Notes: generated by a model not told the origin, from the letters alone. Numbered from the stretch's first letter, positions 9,425 through 18,856 are shown. The stretch is 64,000 nucleotides of DNA from JAPPLB01 sp965218555 (GCA_965218555.1 OZ244625.1:5146001-5210000), one strand, 5' to 3'. Numbers and translations: made by a program.

Positions 9425-9690
9425 ACTGCAGAAAGTATCCATATTTTATCGTGTGCGGCCGATATATCGTGAGATTTGATCGGCGAACGATTTAAGAGCA
9501 ACTTTGCCGCGTCAAAGAACGGCGCCGTCTCCGAACCGGTAAGGGCCGCCAGCGGTACTCCACAGTGGTGATGACGGTGTTGCCGTCGTACTAGCGACAG
9601 GGCCGAAATCCGCATGAGTCGATCGAGCCGCCGATCGCGGGCTGCAGGTAGAACGGTACGTTCCGTTGGTCGTCGGGATACGTTACCCAG

Positions 9691-11628
9691 TCACTCTCGC
9701 AGAAGCCGCAGAGCTTCCAGCAGGCCGCTGCGGTCGGGGTCCTCGTCCGGTTCCGCGCCCTCATCCGAATCGCCTTCGCCCGGAGCCAGGAAGAGGTTCT
9801 GCTCGACCCCGTGCTGGCGCATATACAACTCGTGGTAAAGGCCTCCCAGCACGAGCAACTCGTCGTGCCGGCCGCGTTCGACGATGCGACCTTCGTCGAT
9901 CACGAGAATCTGATCCGCCCGGCGAATCGTCGACAGCCTGTGAGCAATCACGAAGGTCGTTCGGCCGCGCATCAGGTACGACAGCCCCTCTTGAATCATC
10001 GCCTCCGATTCGGAATCGAGGCTTGACGTGGCTTCGTCGAGGATGAGGATTCGCGGGTCGGCCAGGATCGCCCGTGCGATCGACACCCGCTGCCGCTGGC
10101 CGCCGGAAAGCTTGACGCCGCGCTCACCGACAATCGTTTCATACCTGTCCTCGAACACTTCCGCGAATTCATCAACACGGGCGATTCGGCCGGCGGCGAT
10201 AATCTCTTCCTCGCTCGCGTTCGGCCGGGCGAAAGCGATGTTTTCGCGGATCGTGCCGTCAAACAAGAACGTGTCCTGCAAGACGACGCCAAGCTGTGAG
10301 CGATAGGACGCCAGGCGCGTGGTCGAGAGGTCCGCACCGTCGATGGTAATGGCTCCCGAAGACGGTTTGTAGAACGCGGCCACCAAGCCGATGAGCGTTG
10401 ACTTGCCGGAACCCGAGGGGCCGACCAGGGCCGTGACCGTACCGGGTTTGGCCTCGAACGATATCTCGTGGAGAACGGATTTGCCCTCTTCGTACGCGAA
10501 CGAGACGTTGTCGAAGCGAACCTCTCCGCGAATCTTCCCGATGGCCACGGTCCGAGCCGGATCTTTGTCTTCGGGGCGCTCGTCGAGGACCTCACGGGTA
10601 CGCTCAAGTCCGGCGAGCGCTTCGGTCACCTGCGTTCCGATGTTGACCATCTGGTACAACGGCGAAACCAGGAACGCCACGAAGGCCGTAAAAGTGACGA
10701 AGCTGCCCAGAGTCATCGTCCCGGCGAAGATTTGCTGGGTGCCCACATACATAACGACCGCGCCCACCAAGCCGAGCAGCAACACCGCCGAGAGACTGAC
10801 GAGCGCAGTGCTCGTCATGGTCTTGAGAATGTTCTCGAGCAGCCGCTGAACACCTCGTGAGAACACGGCGGCCTCCCGTTCCTCGGCGTGATAGCCCTTC
10901 ACCACTCGGATACCACTTAGCGATTCCGATAGACGTCCCGTCACTTCAGCGCGAATTCTTCCCCGCTCCCGAAAGATCGGCCGGATATGCTTGAACGCAT
11001 ACGAGAAAACGGTCACGAAACAGATGACGATCGTCAACGCCATGCCGGCCAACAGCGGGCTGATCCAGAAAAGCACGCCCAGCGCGATCACAGCCGTCAG
11101 CAGCCCGCCCACCAGCTCGACAAGCCCGGTTCCGACCAGGTTTCGAACACCCTCGACATCGCTCATGATGCGGGAGATCAGAGATCCCGTCTTGGTCATG
11201 TCGTAGTAAGCGACCGGCAGCCGGCCGACGTGCTCCTGGACCTGGCGCCGCAGGTCGGCGATCATACGCTGCGCTGCTTTCGAAAGCAGTTGAGTCAGCG
11301 AGAACGCCGTAGCGCCCTGCACCGCTGTCGCGCCCAAGACGGCTACGACGAGCGGCATGAGCAGCTCTTCTCTTCCCTGCCCGATGACATCGTCGATCAG
11401 AAACTTCGTCGATGCCGGCAGCACCATGCTTGCCGTGCGGCTGATTGCGATCAAAACGAGGCCGAGGGCCATAGCTCTGCGGCGCGGTTTTACCAGCGCC
11501 CAAACCTCGGAGGCAAGCGACTTGGCGCGCTCCTTGGTGAACGGTTTCCTGGCAACATCGCCGCCGGGCCGTGCCCTTCCGCCGCTCGCGCGCTCATAGC
11601 GTCCTAAAGATGCGCCGTGTGATCTCAT
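9691..11628 (-). CDS. ABC exporter, fused membrane and ATPase domains (MsbA/BmrA-like)
   Basis: This 645-residue half-transporter probably works as a homodimer in the inner membrane. A basic N-terminal tail precedes six predicted helices (about residues 50-330, starting AMALGLVLIAISRTASMVLP). The nucleotide-binding domain has Walker A GPSGSGKST near residue 405, the signature LSGGQRQR near 506, Walker B ILILDEATSSLD near 528 and the H-loop AHRLSTI. The C-terminal extension is acidic (GEGDSDEGAEPDEDPDRSG). Relatives export lipids, lipopolysaccharide precursors or drugs; the substrate cannot be told. It is monocistronic and divergent from the MFS gene. Confidence 0.92.
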   Translation of the reverse strand: MRSHGASLGRYERASGGRARPGGDVARKPFTKERAKSLASEVWALVKPRRRAMALGLVLIAISRTASMVLPASTKFLIDDVIGQGREELLMPLVVAVLGATAVQGATAFSLTQLLSKAAQRMIADLRRQVQEHVGRLPVAYYDMTKTGSLISRIMSDVEGVRNLVGTGLVELVGGLLTAVIALGVLFWISPLLAGMALTIVICFVTVFSYAFKHIRPIFRERGRIRAEVTGRLSESLSGIRVVKGYHAEEREAAVFSRGVQRLLENILKTMTSTALVSLSAVLLLGLVGAVVMYVGTQQIFAGTMTLGSFVTFTAFVAFLVSPLYQMVNIGTQVTEALAGLERTREVLDERPEDKDPARTVAIGKIRGEVRFDNVSFAYEEGKSVLHEISFEAKPGTVTALVGPSGSGKSTLIGLVAAFYKPSSGAITIDGADLSTTRLASYRSQLGVVLQDTFLFDGTIRENIAFARPNASEEEIIAAGRIARVDEFAEVFEDRYETIVGERGVKLSGGQRQRVSIARAILADPRILILDEATSSLDSESEAMIQEGLSYLMRGRTTFVIAHRLSTIRRADQILVIDEGRIVERGRHDELLVLGGLYHELYMRQHGVEQNLFLAPGEGDSDEGAEPDEDPDRSGLLEALRLLRE

Positions 11629-12000
11629 CGCATTAGCACAGGCACTCCATTCTCGCAGGCGGGCGCTCGACAGGGGCCCAATCAGTCCGTCATCTTATGG
11701 TTCGCCAAACCGGCGCTGCGTCATGCCGACAAACAAGCAGGGGCATGCATCAACGCGCCCGAGGCGCCGCGGAGGCCGAAGTGTGAAGCCGATAAGCCCC
11801 GAGCCAAGCCAACCGCCTTCAGGCTGTTTCCGCGCAATGCGCGTGCAGCCCGGCTCTTTGCATGCAAAGGGAGACCCCACCGTTTTTGACATTGCCGGAT
11901 GGGACCGCTACACTGCCGTAGTTTTCGAGGCTGCCGCTCAAGGAAGCAGCCGCCTCGTCCTTGTCGCTTCCCCGACTCTCAAATGCAGGGGCTTTACTGA
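11629..12000. other. intergenic region between divergent transporter genes
   Basis: I see no convincing gene in these 372 bp. They separate the divergent ABC exporter and MFS genes and so should hold both promoters. GC-rich palindromic bits occur (GCATGC at 11750 and 11870), but nothing resembles a known operator, RNA or terminator. A short minus-strand frame at 11695-11892 lacks a ribosome binding site and a family resemblance. Confidence 0.5.
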
Positions 12001-13266
12001 ATGAATCCCGGCCGACTGTTCTTCGCCAGTTGTCTGGCGCTGGTGACCACCTCGATGGTCTTCTCGATTCGCGCGGATATTCTCGACGCGCTCGCCGCCG
12101 ACTTTCAACTCACCAAGGAGCAGGTCGGTTGGGCTCTCAGCCCGGCGTTCTGGGGCTTCACCATTTCGATCCTGATCGGCGGCTCTCTCGTCGATTTCTT
12201 CGGCATGCGCAACCTGTTGCTGCTTTCGAGCGGAGGTTACATCGTTGCCGTCGTTGCCGTCCTGTTCGCGCCGCTCCCGGCCGGCCCGGTCGATCCCTAC
12301 TATACGGACCCCGGCTTCGTGACGCTGTTCGGAGCGATGCTGCTGATCGGACTCTCGCAGGGACTCGTGGAAGGTGTCATCAATCCCTTGTGCGCGACGC
12401 TCTATCCCCAGGAGAAAACGCATCGTATGAACGTGCTTCACGCCTGGTGGCCGGGCGGCTTGATCGTCGGTGGACTGTTGGCCTTCGGAATCACCAAGCT
12501 GATGGCGCTCGACTCGGGGAGCGTCTCCGCAGCGACGGCCACTCTGGGTTGGAAAATCAAGCTGGGAACGATTCTGCTGCCTGGAGCGCTATACGGTGTT
12601 CTGACCCTCGGGCAGAAGTTTCCGTTGACAGAACGGGTGACCGCCGGCGTATCGGCCCGCGAGATGTTCCGCGAGTTGTTGCGGCCGCTGTTCATCCTTC
12701 TTTGGCTGTGCATGTGGATGACCGCCATCACCGAGCTCGGCACGGACCAGTGGGTCGGCTCCCTCATTACGAACCTCACCGGCATGCAGGGCATTCTGAT
12801 TCTGGTCTACACGGCCGGGATCATGTTTGTCCTGCGGTTCTTCGGAGGACCGCTGGCGCATCTCTTCTCGCCGATGGGCTTGCTCACCGGCTCCGCGGTC
12901 CTTGCCGCGATCGGGCTCTACGGTCTCGGTGCGGCCTCCACGCCGTTCACGGCTTTCGCAGCGGCCACGGTCTTCGGGGTCGGCAAGACCTACTTCTGGC
13001 CGACGATGCTCGGCGTCACCTCGGAGTTGTTCCCGAAGGGCGGCGCGGCGACCCTCGCCATCATGGGCGGCACCGGCAATCTGGCTGTGGCCTTCATCCT
13101 GCCGGTTATGGGCGGTTGGTATCAGGATTACGGAGCGGCCGCCGCCTTCCAGTACGTGGGCGTGTTGCCGATCATCCTCACAGTGATCTTCGGCGCCCTG
13201 TTCTTCTATTTCAAATCCCAGGGCGGCTACCGGGCCGTCCGTCTCGAATCGAAAGAGCCCGCCTAG
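12001..13266 (+). CDS. MFS transporter, sugar-type
   Basis: This 421-residue protein has twelve predicted transmembrane segments, beginning LFFASCLALVTTSMVFSIRA. It includes GWALSPAFWGFTISILIGG and SLVDFFGMRNLLLLSSGGY (the loop 2-3 motif D..G.R of the major facilitator superfamily). Other features are the sugar-MFS-like NVLHAWWPGGLIVGGLLAFG and, in the second half, VFGVGKTYFWPTMLGVTSE. The family moves sugars or organic solutes with protons; the substrate is unknown. The stop codon TAG (13264-13266) runs directly into a copy of the dispersed hairpin element. Confidence 0.9.
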   Translation: MNPGRLFFASCLALVTTSMVFSIRADILDALAADFQLTKEQVGWALSPAFWGFTISILIGGSLVDFFGMRNLLLLSSGGYIVAVVAVLFAPLPAGPVDPYYTDPGFVTLFGAMLLIGLSQGLVEGVINPLCATLYPQEKTHRMNVLHAWWPGGLIVGGLLAFGITKLMALDSGSVSAATATLGWKIKLGTILLPGALYGVLTLGQKFPLTERVTAGVSAREMFRELLRPLFILLWLCMWMTAITELGTDQWVGSLITNLTGMQGILILVYTAGIMFVLRFFGGPLAHLFSPMGLLTGSAVLAAIGLYGLGAASTPFTAFAAATVFGVGKTYFWPTMLGVTSELFPKGGAATLAIMGGTGNLAVAFILPVMGGWYQDYGAAAAFQYVGVLPIILTVIFGALFFYFKSQGGYRAVRLESKEPA

Positions 13267-13446
13267 TCTGCCTTTCTCACCACATGGGGAGGTGAAGTGC
13301 GTGAGAGGGCCGTCAGGACGAGGCGCGAGCCGCTTGGCGCGCGCAGGTGTACTTGACCCGTACATCGAGCACGGCGAGCAATCGCAACGAAGTTATGAAG
13401 GGCTTTATCGCGTGCTTCGGCCTTCAGGTGGGGAGAAATGCAGGCT
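13265..13446 (+). repeat. dispersed hairpin element, full copy
   Basis: This is a copy of the roughly 180-bp element found throughout the window. The left end is AGTCTGCCTTTCTCACCAC and the right end GTGGGGAGAAATGCAGGCT. The internal GTGTACTTGACCCGTACATC forms the apex of the imperfect palindrome. It begins within the stop codon of the MFS gene. Confidence 0.9.
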
Positions 13447-13651
13447 TAAGCCCGTGCGCCTTGCCCGCTGGAGCGAAACCTTTCAATCACCGAACGGACC
13501 CCCGGATGGAGCAGCGGCAAAACGCAACTTCCGAAACACGCCTCTCCACGGACCCGGCCCGCCTTCAACTACGCGCTCCCGGCAAAGAACTCTACTTCGG
13601 AGCGAGTGAGACGGCCGCGCCCCGGGACCCGATGCAGCGGCCGGATTCCAT

Positions 13652-14221
13652 TCAGGCTTCAGCAAGCGCTTCCGTATCCATGAAGTAGTAGCAGATCATG
13701 TGAGTGATCACCATGTGGGCATCTTCGACGCGGCCCATATGATGATCGTCGACGTGGAGGCTCAGGTCGACGAGGGGGCGCAGTTTTCCGCCGGTTATTC
13801 CGGTGAGGCCGATGGTGTAGCAGCCGGCAGAGCGGGCGTACTCGATCGCGCGAATGACGTTCGGCGAGTTGCCGCTGCCGCTGATGGCCATCGCCACGTC
13901 ACGGGGCCGGGCGAAGTTCTTGAGCTGCTCCACGAAAACGGAGATGTAACCCACGTCGTTGGCGTAGGCGGTCATGGTGGGAACCTGCTCGCTGAGCGCC
14001 ATGATGCGGAAGCGCTTCTCGCGGCCGTAGCTCGCTCCCTTGACGACGTCGCAAGCGAAGTGATTGGCGGTAGCGGCGCTGCCCCCGTTGCCGAAGACGA
14101 AAATCTGGCGGTCTTCTTCGCGCGCCTGGGCAAAAACGCGGATGGCTTCGTCGACTTTGGCGGCATCGATCGTTTGCAAGGCCGCAAGCAGTTTCGTTCG
14201 ATAGCCAGTGGGGAAGCTCAT
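13652..14221 (-). CDS. SIS-domain phosphosugar isomerase (GmhA-like)
   Basis: The ATG at 14221 gives 189 residues. It has the SIS fold of sedoheptulose-7-phosphate isomerases: FVFGNGGSAATANHFACDVV (phosphate-binding Ser and the GmhA-like His), AISGSGNSPNVIRAIEYAR, IGLTGITGGKLRPLVD and the C-terminal helix VEDAHMVITHMICYYFMD. GmhA converts sedoheptulose 7-phosphate to D-glycero-D-manno-heptose 7-phosphate for ADP-heptose synthesis. The RfaE/PfkB-like kinase gene upstream on the same strand supports a sugar-phosphate route, but no GmhB or nucleotidyltransferase is nearby. Longer upstream reading in the same frame is Arg/Ser-rich and was rejected as part of the gene. Confidence 0.85.
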   Translation of the reverse strand: MSFPTGYRTKLLAALQTIDAAKVDEAIRVFAQAREEDRQIFVFGNGGSAATANHFACDVVKGASYGREKRFRIMALSEQVPTMTAYANDVGYISVFVEQLKNFARPRDVAMAISGSGNSPNVIRAIEYARSAGCYTIGLTGITGGKLRPLVDLSLHVDDHHMGRVEDAHMVITHMICYYFMDTEALAEA

Positions 14222-14687
14222 GACACGCGTGGGCCGGGCCGCAACAGGCCGGCAAGAAGGGCAACGCCGCCGTACACTTCCAGGGTAGCAGCCCGTGGAA
14301 AAAGCCCCGTGGTACGAAGGAAAAAGCGCGGAGGGCTTCTGCGGTTGCTCGGCGCGGAGTGAGGAGGATGGCGATCCGCGTGATCTCCTCCTTGCGAAGG
14401 AAAAAGCGAATGACAAAGCCGACGGCCTTAGGCGGTTGCTGCGAAGAAAAAGAGCGGTCACGGCGGGCAGCAAGGTCAGCACCGCCGACGGAACGAATCG
14501 GAACAACAAAGTCCGTCGCTCAAAGGGTCACGCCCGCCGGAGAGCTCGGCCGGAAAGCGCAGAAAACACGAATCACCGTTTTTCACGAAACACGAGACAC
14601 GAAACACGAAACACGAAACACGGCTTTTGCGAGGCGCGTAACGCCGCCTGCGTGACTTTTGCCACGGGGTGCTGACCCTCAGCGGGC
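14222..14687. other. gene-free gap with a CACGAAA-type array
   Basis: These 466 bp lie between the isomerase and kinase genes. I find no gene. At 14563-14623 there is a degenerate array of 7-8 bp units such as CACGAAA, CACGAGA and CACGAAT, ending CACGGCTTTT. The same unit recurs inside decayed hairpin elements at 19829, 19920, 21308 and 56818. The rest is A-rich on the plus strand (GGAAAAAGC motifs at about 14308, 14338 and 14399). Confidence 0.7.
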
Positions 14688-15686
14688 TCACGCCGCTCCG
14701 TTGCCGAGAGCGCCGGCCCGCGCTACGACTTCCCGGGCTGTCGCGGCGCCGGTTCCGGGCTTCTCAATCGTCAGGCTGGCAACGACACTCGCAAACTCGG
14801 CGGCCAGCCCTAGGTCACCCGACGCCTTGAGCGCCAGCACAAGCCCGGCCGTATAGCTGTCGCCGGCGCCGCAATCATCGACAAACCGGGCGGGCGGAAC
14901 CGCCGGGATGGTCCGACGGCGTCCGTCGTCGAAAAGGAGAGACCCTTTGGCGCCTCGGGTGACGATCAACGGCGTGGCGCCGATCGTCTTCCGCAGCCGC
15001 GGATAGTCGATTCGCCCAAAGAGTTTCTTGCACGCCGTAATCGCTTCCTGATGGTTCGCTTTGGCCACGATGTTGCGAAAGCGCTCGATGCGAGTGCGCG
15101 AGTCGGCGAGGACGATTTTGTCGGGGCAGCGTTCGGCGACGCCGGCGATGATCTCACGAAAGGTGGCTGAAACGACACCGCCGTGCTCGGTTTCGGATTG
15201 GTCGGAAACGACGATGACATCAAAATTCTGAAAAGCCGAGTAGAAGTTGACGATGAGCTGGTCTTCGACAACGCTGGGCAGCGGGCGATTGTTGATGAAG
15301 TCGACACGCGGCTTGTCCTCTTTGCCGCTGTTCGCGTTGATCAGCTTGCTGTAGGTGAAGGTCTGGATCTCGGCCGATGCAACGAGAAGACGGTAATCGA
15401 TGTTGCGCGCCGCGAGGGCTTGTTGGAGCTCGAAGCCGAAGCCGTCCTGGCCGATCGCGCCCAGCACGGCGACACGGCCCGCGCCGAGAGCGGTGAGATT
15501 GTTCGCCACTGTCCCGCCCGCTCCCGGCGTCACCTCGCTGCGCACGATTCCCAGCCGCGGAATCCTGGTCTCGCGAGACGGGTCCGATTCGCCCGGATCG
15601 TATCGGCACCAGCGGTCGAGGCAAATGTCGCCCGCCACGAGCACCCGGATGTCTTTGAACTTTTTGACCAGCGACGCCGCTTTCAT
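14688..15686 (-). CDS. PfkB-family sugar kinase (HldE/RfaE N-domain-like)
   Basis: This 332-residue protein has the ribokinase/PfkB fold. The N-terminal strand is IRVLVAGDICLDRWCRYDP, the substrate region is GAGGTVANNLTALGA, VLGAIGQDGFGFEL follows, and the C-terminal catalytic motif FVDDCGAGDSYTAGLVLAL contains the Asp base and anion hole. RfaE/HldE kinases phosphorylate heptose 7-phosphate. Here the nucleotidyltransferase domain is absent and some segments (EIQTFTYSKLINANSGKEDK) differ from classical HldE, so another sugar is possible. It overlaps the upstream gene by 4 bp (ATGA), so translation is probably coupled. Confidence 0.85.
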   Translation of the reverse strand: MKAASLVKKFKDIRVLVAGDICLDRWCRYDPGESDPSRETRIPRLGIVRSEVTPGAGGTVANNLTALGAGRVAVLGAIGQDGFGFELQQALAARNIDYRLLVASAEIQTFTYSKLINANSGKEDKPRVDFINNRPLPSVVEDQLIVNFYSAFQNFDVIVVSDQSETEHGGVVSATFREIIAGVAERCPDKIVLADSRTRIERFRNIVAKANHQEAITACKKLFGRIDYPRLRKTIGATPLIVTRGAKGSLLFDDGRRRTIPAVPPARFVDDCGAGDSYTAGLVLALKASGDLGLAAEFASVVASLTIEKPGTGAATAREVVARAGALGNGAA

Positions 15687-16657
15687 GAGGATTCGCCTGC
15701 CGACAAGGCTTGGCGGAGAGCGGGAATGGTCGCTCGGTGGTCACCGCAAATGTAGTGGCTGCGTCCGCCGTCGGCGACGGTACGAACGAGAATCGTCTTG
15801 TGCGGCCGGAAATAGTAACCCGGGTCGGTCTTGGGCAGTTCCTTGTGGTAGTCGCCCTCGATCGGAATGAGATCGAAGACGGCGGTCGTGAAGTCAGCGA
15901 TGCGCCGCCCTGCCTGGTGCGCCACGTTGCGGGCCATCGAGAGAGCCTTGAGATAAACCTCCGGCCCCATGATCGCGGACCCGAAGCTCAGCATGACGCC
16001 GCCTTCGAGATTCTCGACCGCATGGGTGTACATGAGGAAATCACGATAGCTCGTTTCGCCCAGAGCCGCCCCGTTGCAGTTGGGGTGCTCGTGGGTGATA
16101 TCGTAGCCGACTCCGATGTGGACCGAAACCGGAATCGAAGTCTCGTAGGCGGTGGCCAGAATGCTGACGTCGCGATGCGGGTAGTCGCTTTCGAGAATCC
16201 GGCGGCCGATGTATTCGCCGAGTCCGAGCCCCGCGCTTGCGGCCTCGCAAGCCCAGTCGTTGATCAGCCCGGTCTCTTCCCACAAGCCGAACTCGCCGCT
16301 GCGAATGTAGCGGGCGACGCTTTCCGTCGTCGCGCCGATGCGCGCGAGTTCATAGTCGTGAATGGTGCAGGCGCCGTTCACCGCGAGATGGCTGATCCAG
16401 CCGTTGCGTAAAAGGTCGATGATGTGGCGCGTTGCGCCCATCTTGATCACATGAGCGCCCATCATCCAGAGGCGGGCGGCGTTTTCCTCGCGGGCAGTAT
16501 GCAGCGCAGAAGCGATCACGGGAAGATCGGGGTGCTCGAAGGCCGGCGTTTCGTCGGCGAGCGGGAGCACGTAGCCGAGATCCATGTCATGGGCTCTTTC
16601 GGCCAGTGGCCGCAGGCGCAGGCGAGTGCGGTCGAAAACAGGGTATTTCGATGTCAT
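15683..16657 (-). CDS. conserved deoxyhypusine-synthase-like protein, role unknown
   Basis: I start this at the ATG at 16657. The in-frame ATG further upstream lies inside the right end of a hairpin element and is unlikely to be used. The 324 residues include MGAHVIKMGATRHIIDLLR, HLAVNGACTIHDYELARIGA and EEGGVMLSFGSA-like segments (GGVMLSFGSAIMGPEVYLKA). These resemble the nucleotide-binding parts of deoxyhypusine-synthase-like proteins, which in bacteria seldom have a hypusine substrate. It overlaps the PfkB-like kinase by 4 bp, with the SIS isomerase beyond, so it probably serves the same sugar pathway. The family assignment is from memory and tentative. Confidence 0.55.
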   Translation of the reverse strand: MTSKYPVFDRTRLRLRPLAERAHDMDLGYVLPLADETPAFEHPDLPVIASALHTAREENAARLWMMGAHVIKMGATRHIIDLLRNGWISHLAVNGACTIHDYELARIGATTESVARYIRSGEFGLWEETGLINDWACEAASAGLGLGEYIGRRILESDYPHRDVSILATAYETSIPVSVHIGVGYDITHEHPNCNGAALGETSYRDFLMYTHAVENLEGGVMLSFGSAIMGPEVYLKALSMARNVAHQAGRRIADFTTAVFDLIPIEGDYHKELPKTDPGYYFRPHKTILVRTVADGGRSHYICGDHRATIPALRQALSAGESS

Positions 16658-16675
16658 GAAGTAGCCGGAAGCGCT

Positions 16676-16855
16676 AGCCTGCATTTCTCACCAAGTGGCG
16701 AGGCGAAGTGCGTGAGAGGGCCGTCAGGACGAGGCGCGAGGCGCTTGGCGCGCACAGGTGTACTTGACCGTACATCGAGCACGGCAAGCAAGCGCAACGA
16801 AGTCATGGCGGTATTATCGCGTGCTGCGGCTGTCAGGTGGTGAGAAGTGCAGGCT
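16676..16855 (+). repeat. dispersed hairpin element, full copy
   Basis: This copy runs from AGCCTGCATTTCTCACCAAG to GTGGTGAGAAGTGCAGGCT and is bounded by CTAG on both sides. The inverted termini match except for one or two bases. It sits 18 bp upstream of the start of the 15683-16657 gene and so lies in that operon's 5' region. Confidence 0.92.
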
Positions 16856-16898
16856 AGGATATCCATTCCCGCGCGGGCAAGGCTGAGGCCGCCGGCGG

Positions 16899-18065
16899 TT
16901 ACGTTCTTGCCGGCGACAATTCGCGGAGGCGTGTGACGACGCTCGACACCTTATCGACAACGTAATCGACTTCCTCCTCGGTATTCCAGCGGCCGAGACC
17001 GAAGCGCAGGGAACTCTGAGCGAGAGAGCGGCTCACTCCGAGAGCCCGCAGGACATGACTGGGCTGGGCCGTTGCCGTCGTGCAGGCCGAGCCGCTCGAC
17101 ACGGCGATGTCATCGAGACGCATAAGCAACGCCTCGCCGTCCACCGCGCCGAAGCTGACGTTGAGGTTGTGCGGGAGCCGGGCGTCGAGAGCGCCGTTGA
17201 CCGAGAGGTCATCGAGACAGCTCCGCAAGCCGTCCAGCAATCGATCGCGGAGGGCCGCGAGCCGCTGGGACTCTCCTTGCATTTCGGACCCTGCGATTTC
17301 GCAGGCCTTGCCGAGTCCCACGATACCAGGGACGTTCAACGTACCCGAGCGGAAACCGCGCTCGTGCCCGCCTCCGTCGATCAAAGCCGGAACGTCGATG
17401 CGAGGGTCTTTCCGTCGCACGTAGAGCGCGCCGACACCCTTGGGGCCGTAGAATTTGTGGGCGGTGAGCGACAGCAGGTCGATCTCGTCCCTCTCGATGG
17501 AGACGGGAATCTTGCCCACAGCCTGTGCGGCGTCAACATGGAAGGCGATACCGTGTCTACGGGCGATCCGGCCGATCTCGCCAACCGGCTGAATGACGCC
17601 GATCTCGTTGTTGGCCAGCAAAACCGAGATGAGGATCGTCTCGTCGGTTATCGTGCTTTCCAGCCGCTCCAGTTCGAGCAAGCCATCGGGCGCGACCGGC
17701 AAATAGCTGATACGGAACCCCTTGCCTTCAAGATGCTGGAGTGAGTCAAGAACGGCCCTGTGCTCGGTCTGCAGCGTGATGATGTGGTTGCCGCGCGGCC
17801 GCCGGGCGGTGGCGACCCCTTTGAGCGCCGTGTTGATCGATTCCGTCGCACCGCTCGTGAAGACCATCTCGCGAGTGCGCGCGCCGATGAGAGCCGCTAA
17901 CTGAGCGCGGGCGGCCTCGACCGCTTCCTCTGCGCGCCAGCCAAAGAAGTGGTTGCGGCTCGCTGGGTTGCCGAAGGTTTCGGTGAAATACGGCGCCATC
18001 GCCTCGACGACACGAGAGTCGACCGGCGTGGTGGCATGGTGGTCCATGTAAACAGGCCGCTTCAT
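16899..18065 (-). CDS. cysteine desulfurase, IscS/NifS type
   Basis: The start is the ATG giving MKRPVYMDHHATTPVDSRVV, which lines up with other IscS proteins; in-frame ATGs further upstream are less likely, and the first is in a hairpin element. The 388-residue PLP enzyme takes sulfur from cysteine for Fe-S cluster and tRNA modification. Visible landmarks are FTSGATESINTALKG, the cofactor-facing EHRAVLDS, HVDAAQAVGKIPV, the lysine region SLTAHKFYGPKGVGALY and the active Cys in SSGSACTTATAQPSHVL. The gene stands alone; no iscU or iscR is adjacent. Confidence 0.92.
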   Translation of the reverse strand: MKRPVYMDHHATTPVDSRVVEAMAPYFTETFGNPASRNHFFGWRAEEAVEAARAQLAALIGARTREMVFTSGATESINTALKGVATARRPRGNHIITLQTEHRAVLDSLQHLEGKGFRISYLPVAPDGLLELERLESTITDETILISVLLANNEIGVIQPVGEIGRIARRHGIAFHVDAAQAVGKIPVSIERDEIDLLSLTAHKFYGPKGVGALYVRRKDPRIDVPALIDGGGHERGFRSGTLNVPGIVGLGKACEIAGSEMQGESQRLAALRDRLLDGLRSCLDDLSVNGALDARLPHNLNVSFGAVDGEALLMRLDDIAVSSGSACTTATAQPSHVLRALGVSRSLAQSSLRFGLGRWNTEEEVDYVVDKVSSVVTRLRELSPART

Positions 18066-18104
18066 CGGAAGGCTTGCGGTCGGAACCCCGAACACCTTCA
18101 TCCT

Positions 18105-18273
18105 AGCCTGCATTTCTCCCCCCGTGGCGAGGCACAGTGCGTGAGAAGGCTGTCAGGACGAGGCGTGAGCCGCTTGGCGCGCGCAGGTGTACTTGAGCAC
18201 GGCAAGCAAGCGCAACGAAGTCATGGCGGCCTTATCGCGTGCTTCGGTCGACAGGTGGGGAGATATGCAGGCT
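18105..18273 (+). repeat. dispersed hairpin element, slightly shortened copy
   Basis: This copy runs from AGCCTGCATTTCTCCCCCC to GTGGGGAGATATGCAGGCT, with part of the apex (the CGTACATC segment) missing. It lies between the cysteine desulfurase start and the stop of the next gene, whose TAG is formed by the right-hand tip of the element. Confidence 0.9.
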
Positions 18274-18853
18274 AACGTCGGTGCAAGCCCAGCGCCATGC
18301 GGCCGAGCCTCATCAGGTGAGCGTGAGCGGCGTAGCCGAGGAGATAGACGAACACGAAAGGAAAGGCGAGAAACCGGGCCAAGGTGCGCGCTGCGGATGC
18401 ATCGAGCAGGCCCGCCCGATGCATCCAGAAACGGACCAGGTGATTAAAATGGCCACGGTCAAGCCAGAAGAAGTCGGCGTTTTCGTTCGCAATGAGAAAT
18501 TTCGCCGGGATGAGCAGCAAGCTCGCCGCGCGCCAGCGAGCCATGATGGGATCTCCCGCATACAGCACCGCGGCGATGCCGTGCCGCCGGTTGCGGATAT
18601 CGCGCAGCAGACGCCAGCGGGCGTGATCGTCGGTGTATTCGGTGACTCGCCAGACTTGACGATCGGGGTCAGGCGCGAGCTGCGGGGGCAAACCCGGCCA
18701 GCAAGTGAGAAGGTCGATAACGACGTTCTCGCCGAAGGACATCTTCAAGCGGGGGATCAGCTTTTCCGTAACTTCGCGCTTGCCGCTCTCGACGAGCAGA
18801 ATGCGCTTCGTCTCCGGAACGCGGCGGCTGAGAAACCAGCGCATCGCGCTCAT
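18272..18853 (-). CDS. conserved hypothetical protein, possible membrane-associated C-terminus
   Basis: The preferred start is the ATG at 18853 (MSAMRWFLSRR), giving 193 residues; 18844 is the alternative. The N-terminal half (KRILLVESGKREVTEKLIPR, then VVIDLLTCWPGLPP) looks like an alternating beta/alpha nucleotide-sugar or glycosyltransferase-like fold. The middle has DPIMARWRAASLLLIPAKFL and the C-terminus a hydrophobic span (FLAFPFVFVYLLGYAAHAHL). I recall similar acidobacterial proteins near sugar-transfer genes but cannot name the family. Both ends abut copies of the hairpin element. Confidence 0.65.
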   Translation of the reverse strand: MSAMRWFLSRRVPETKRILLVESGKREVTEKLIPRLKMSFGENVVIDLLTCWPGLPPQLAPDPDRQVWRVTEYTDDHARWRLLRDIRNRRHGIAAVLYAGDPIMARWRAASLLLIPAKFLIANENADFFWLDRGHFNHLVRFWMHRAGLLDASAARTLARFLAFPFVFVYLLGYAAHAHLMRLGRMALGLHRR

Positions 18854-18856
18854 TCT

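Noticed and set aside
11695..11892. Minus-strand 65-codon frame in the ABC/MFS intergenic region
   Set aside because: No ribosome binding site, no family resemblance, and composition like non-coding GC-rich sequence.
14222..14509. N-terminal extension of the SIS isomerase frame
   Set aside because: The extension is Ser/Arg-rich, has no isomerase homology, and the ATG at 14221 aligns with GmhA-like starts.
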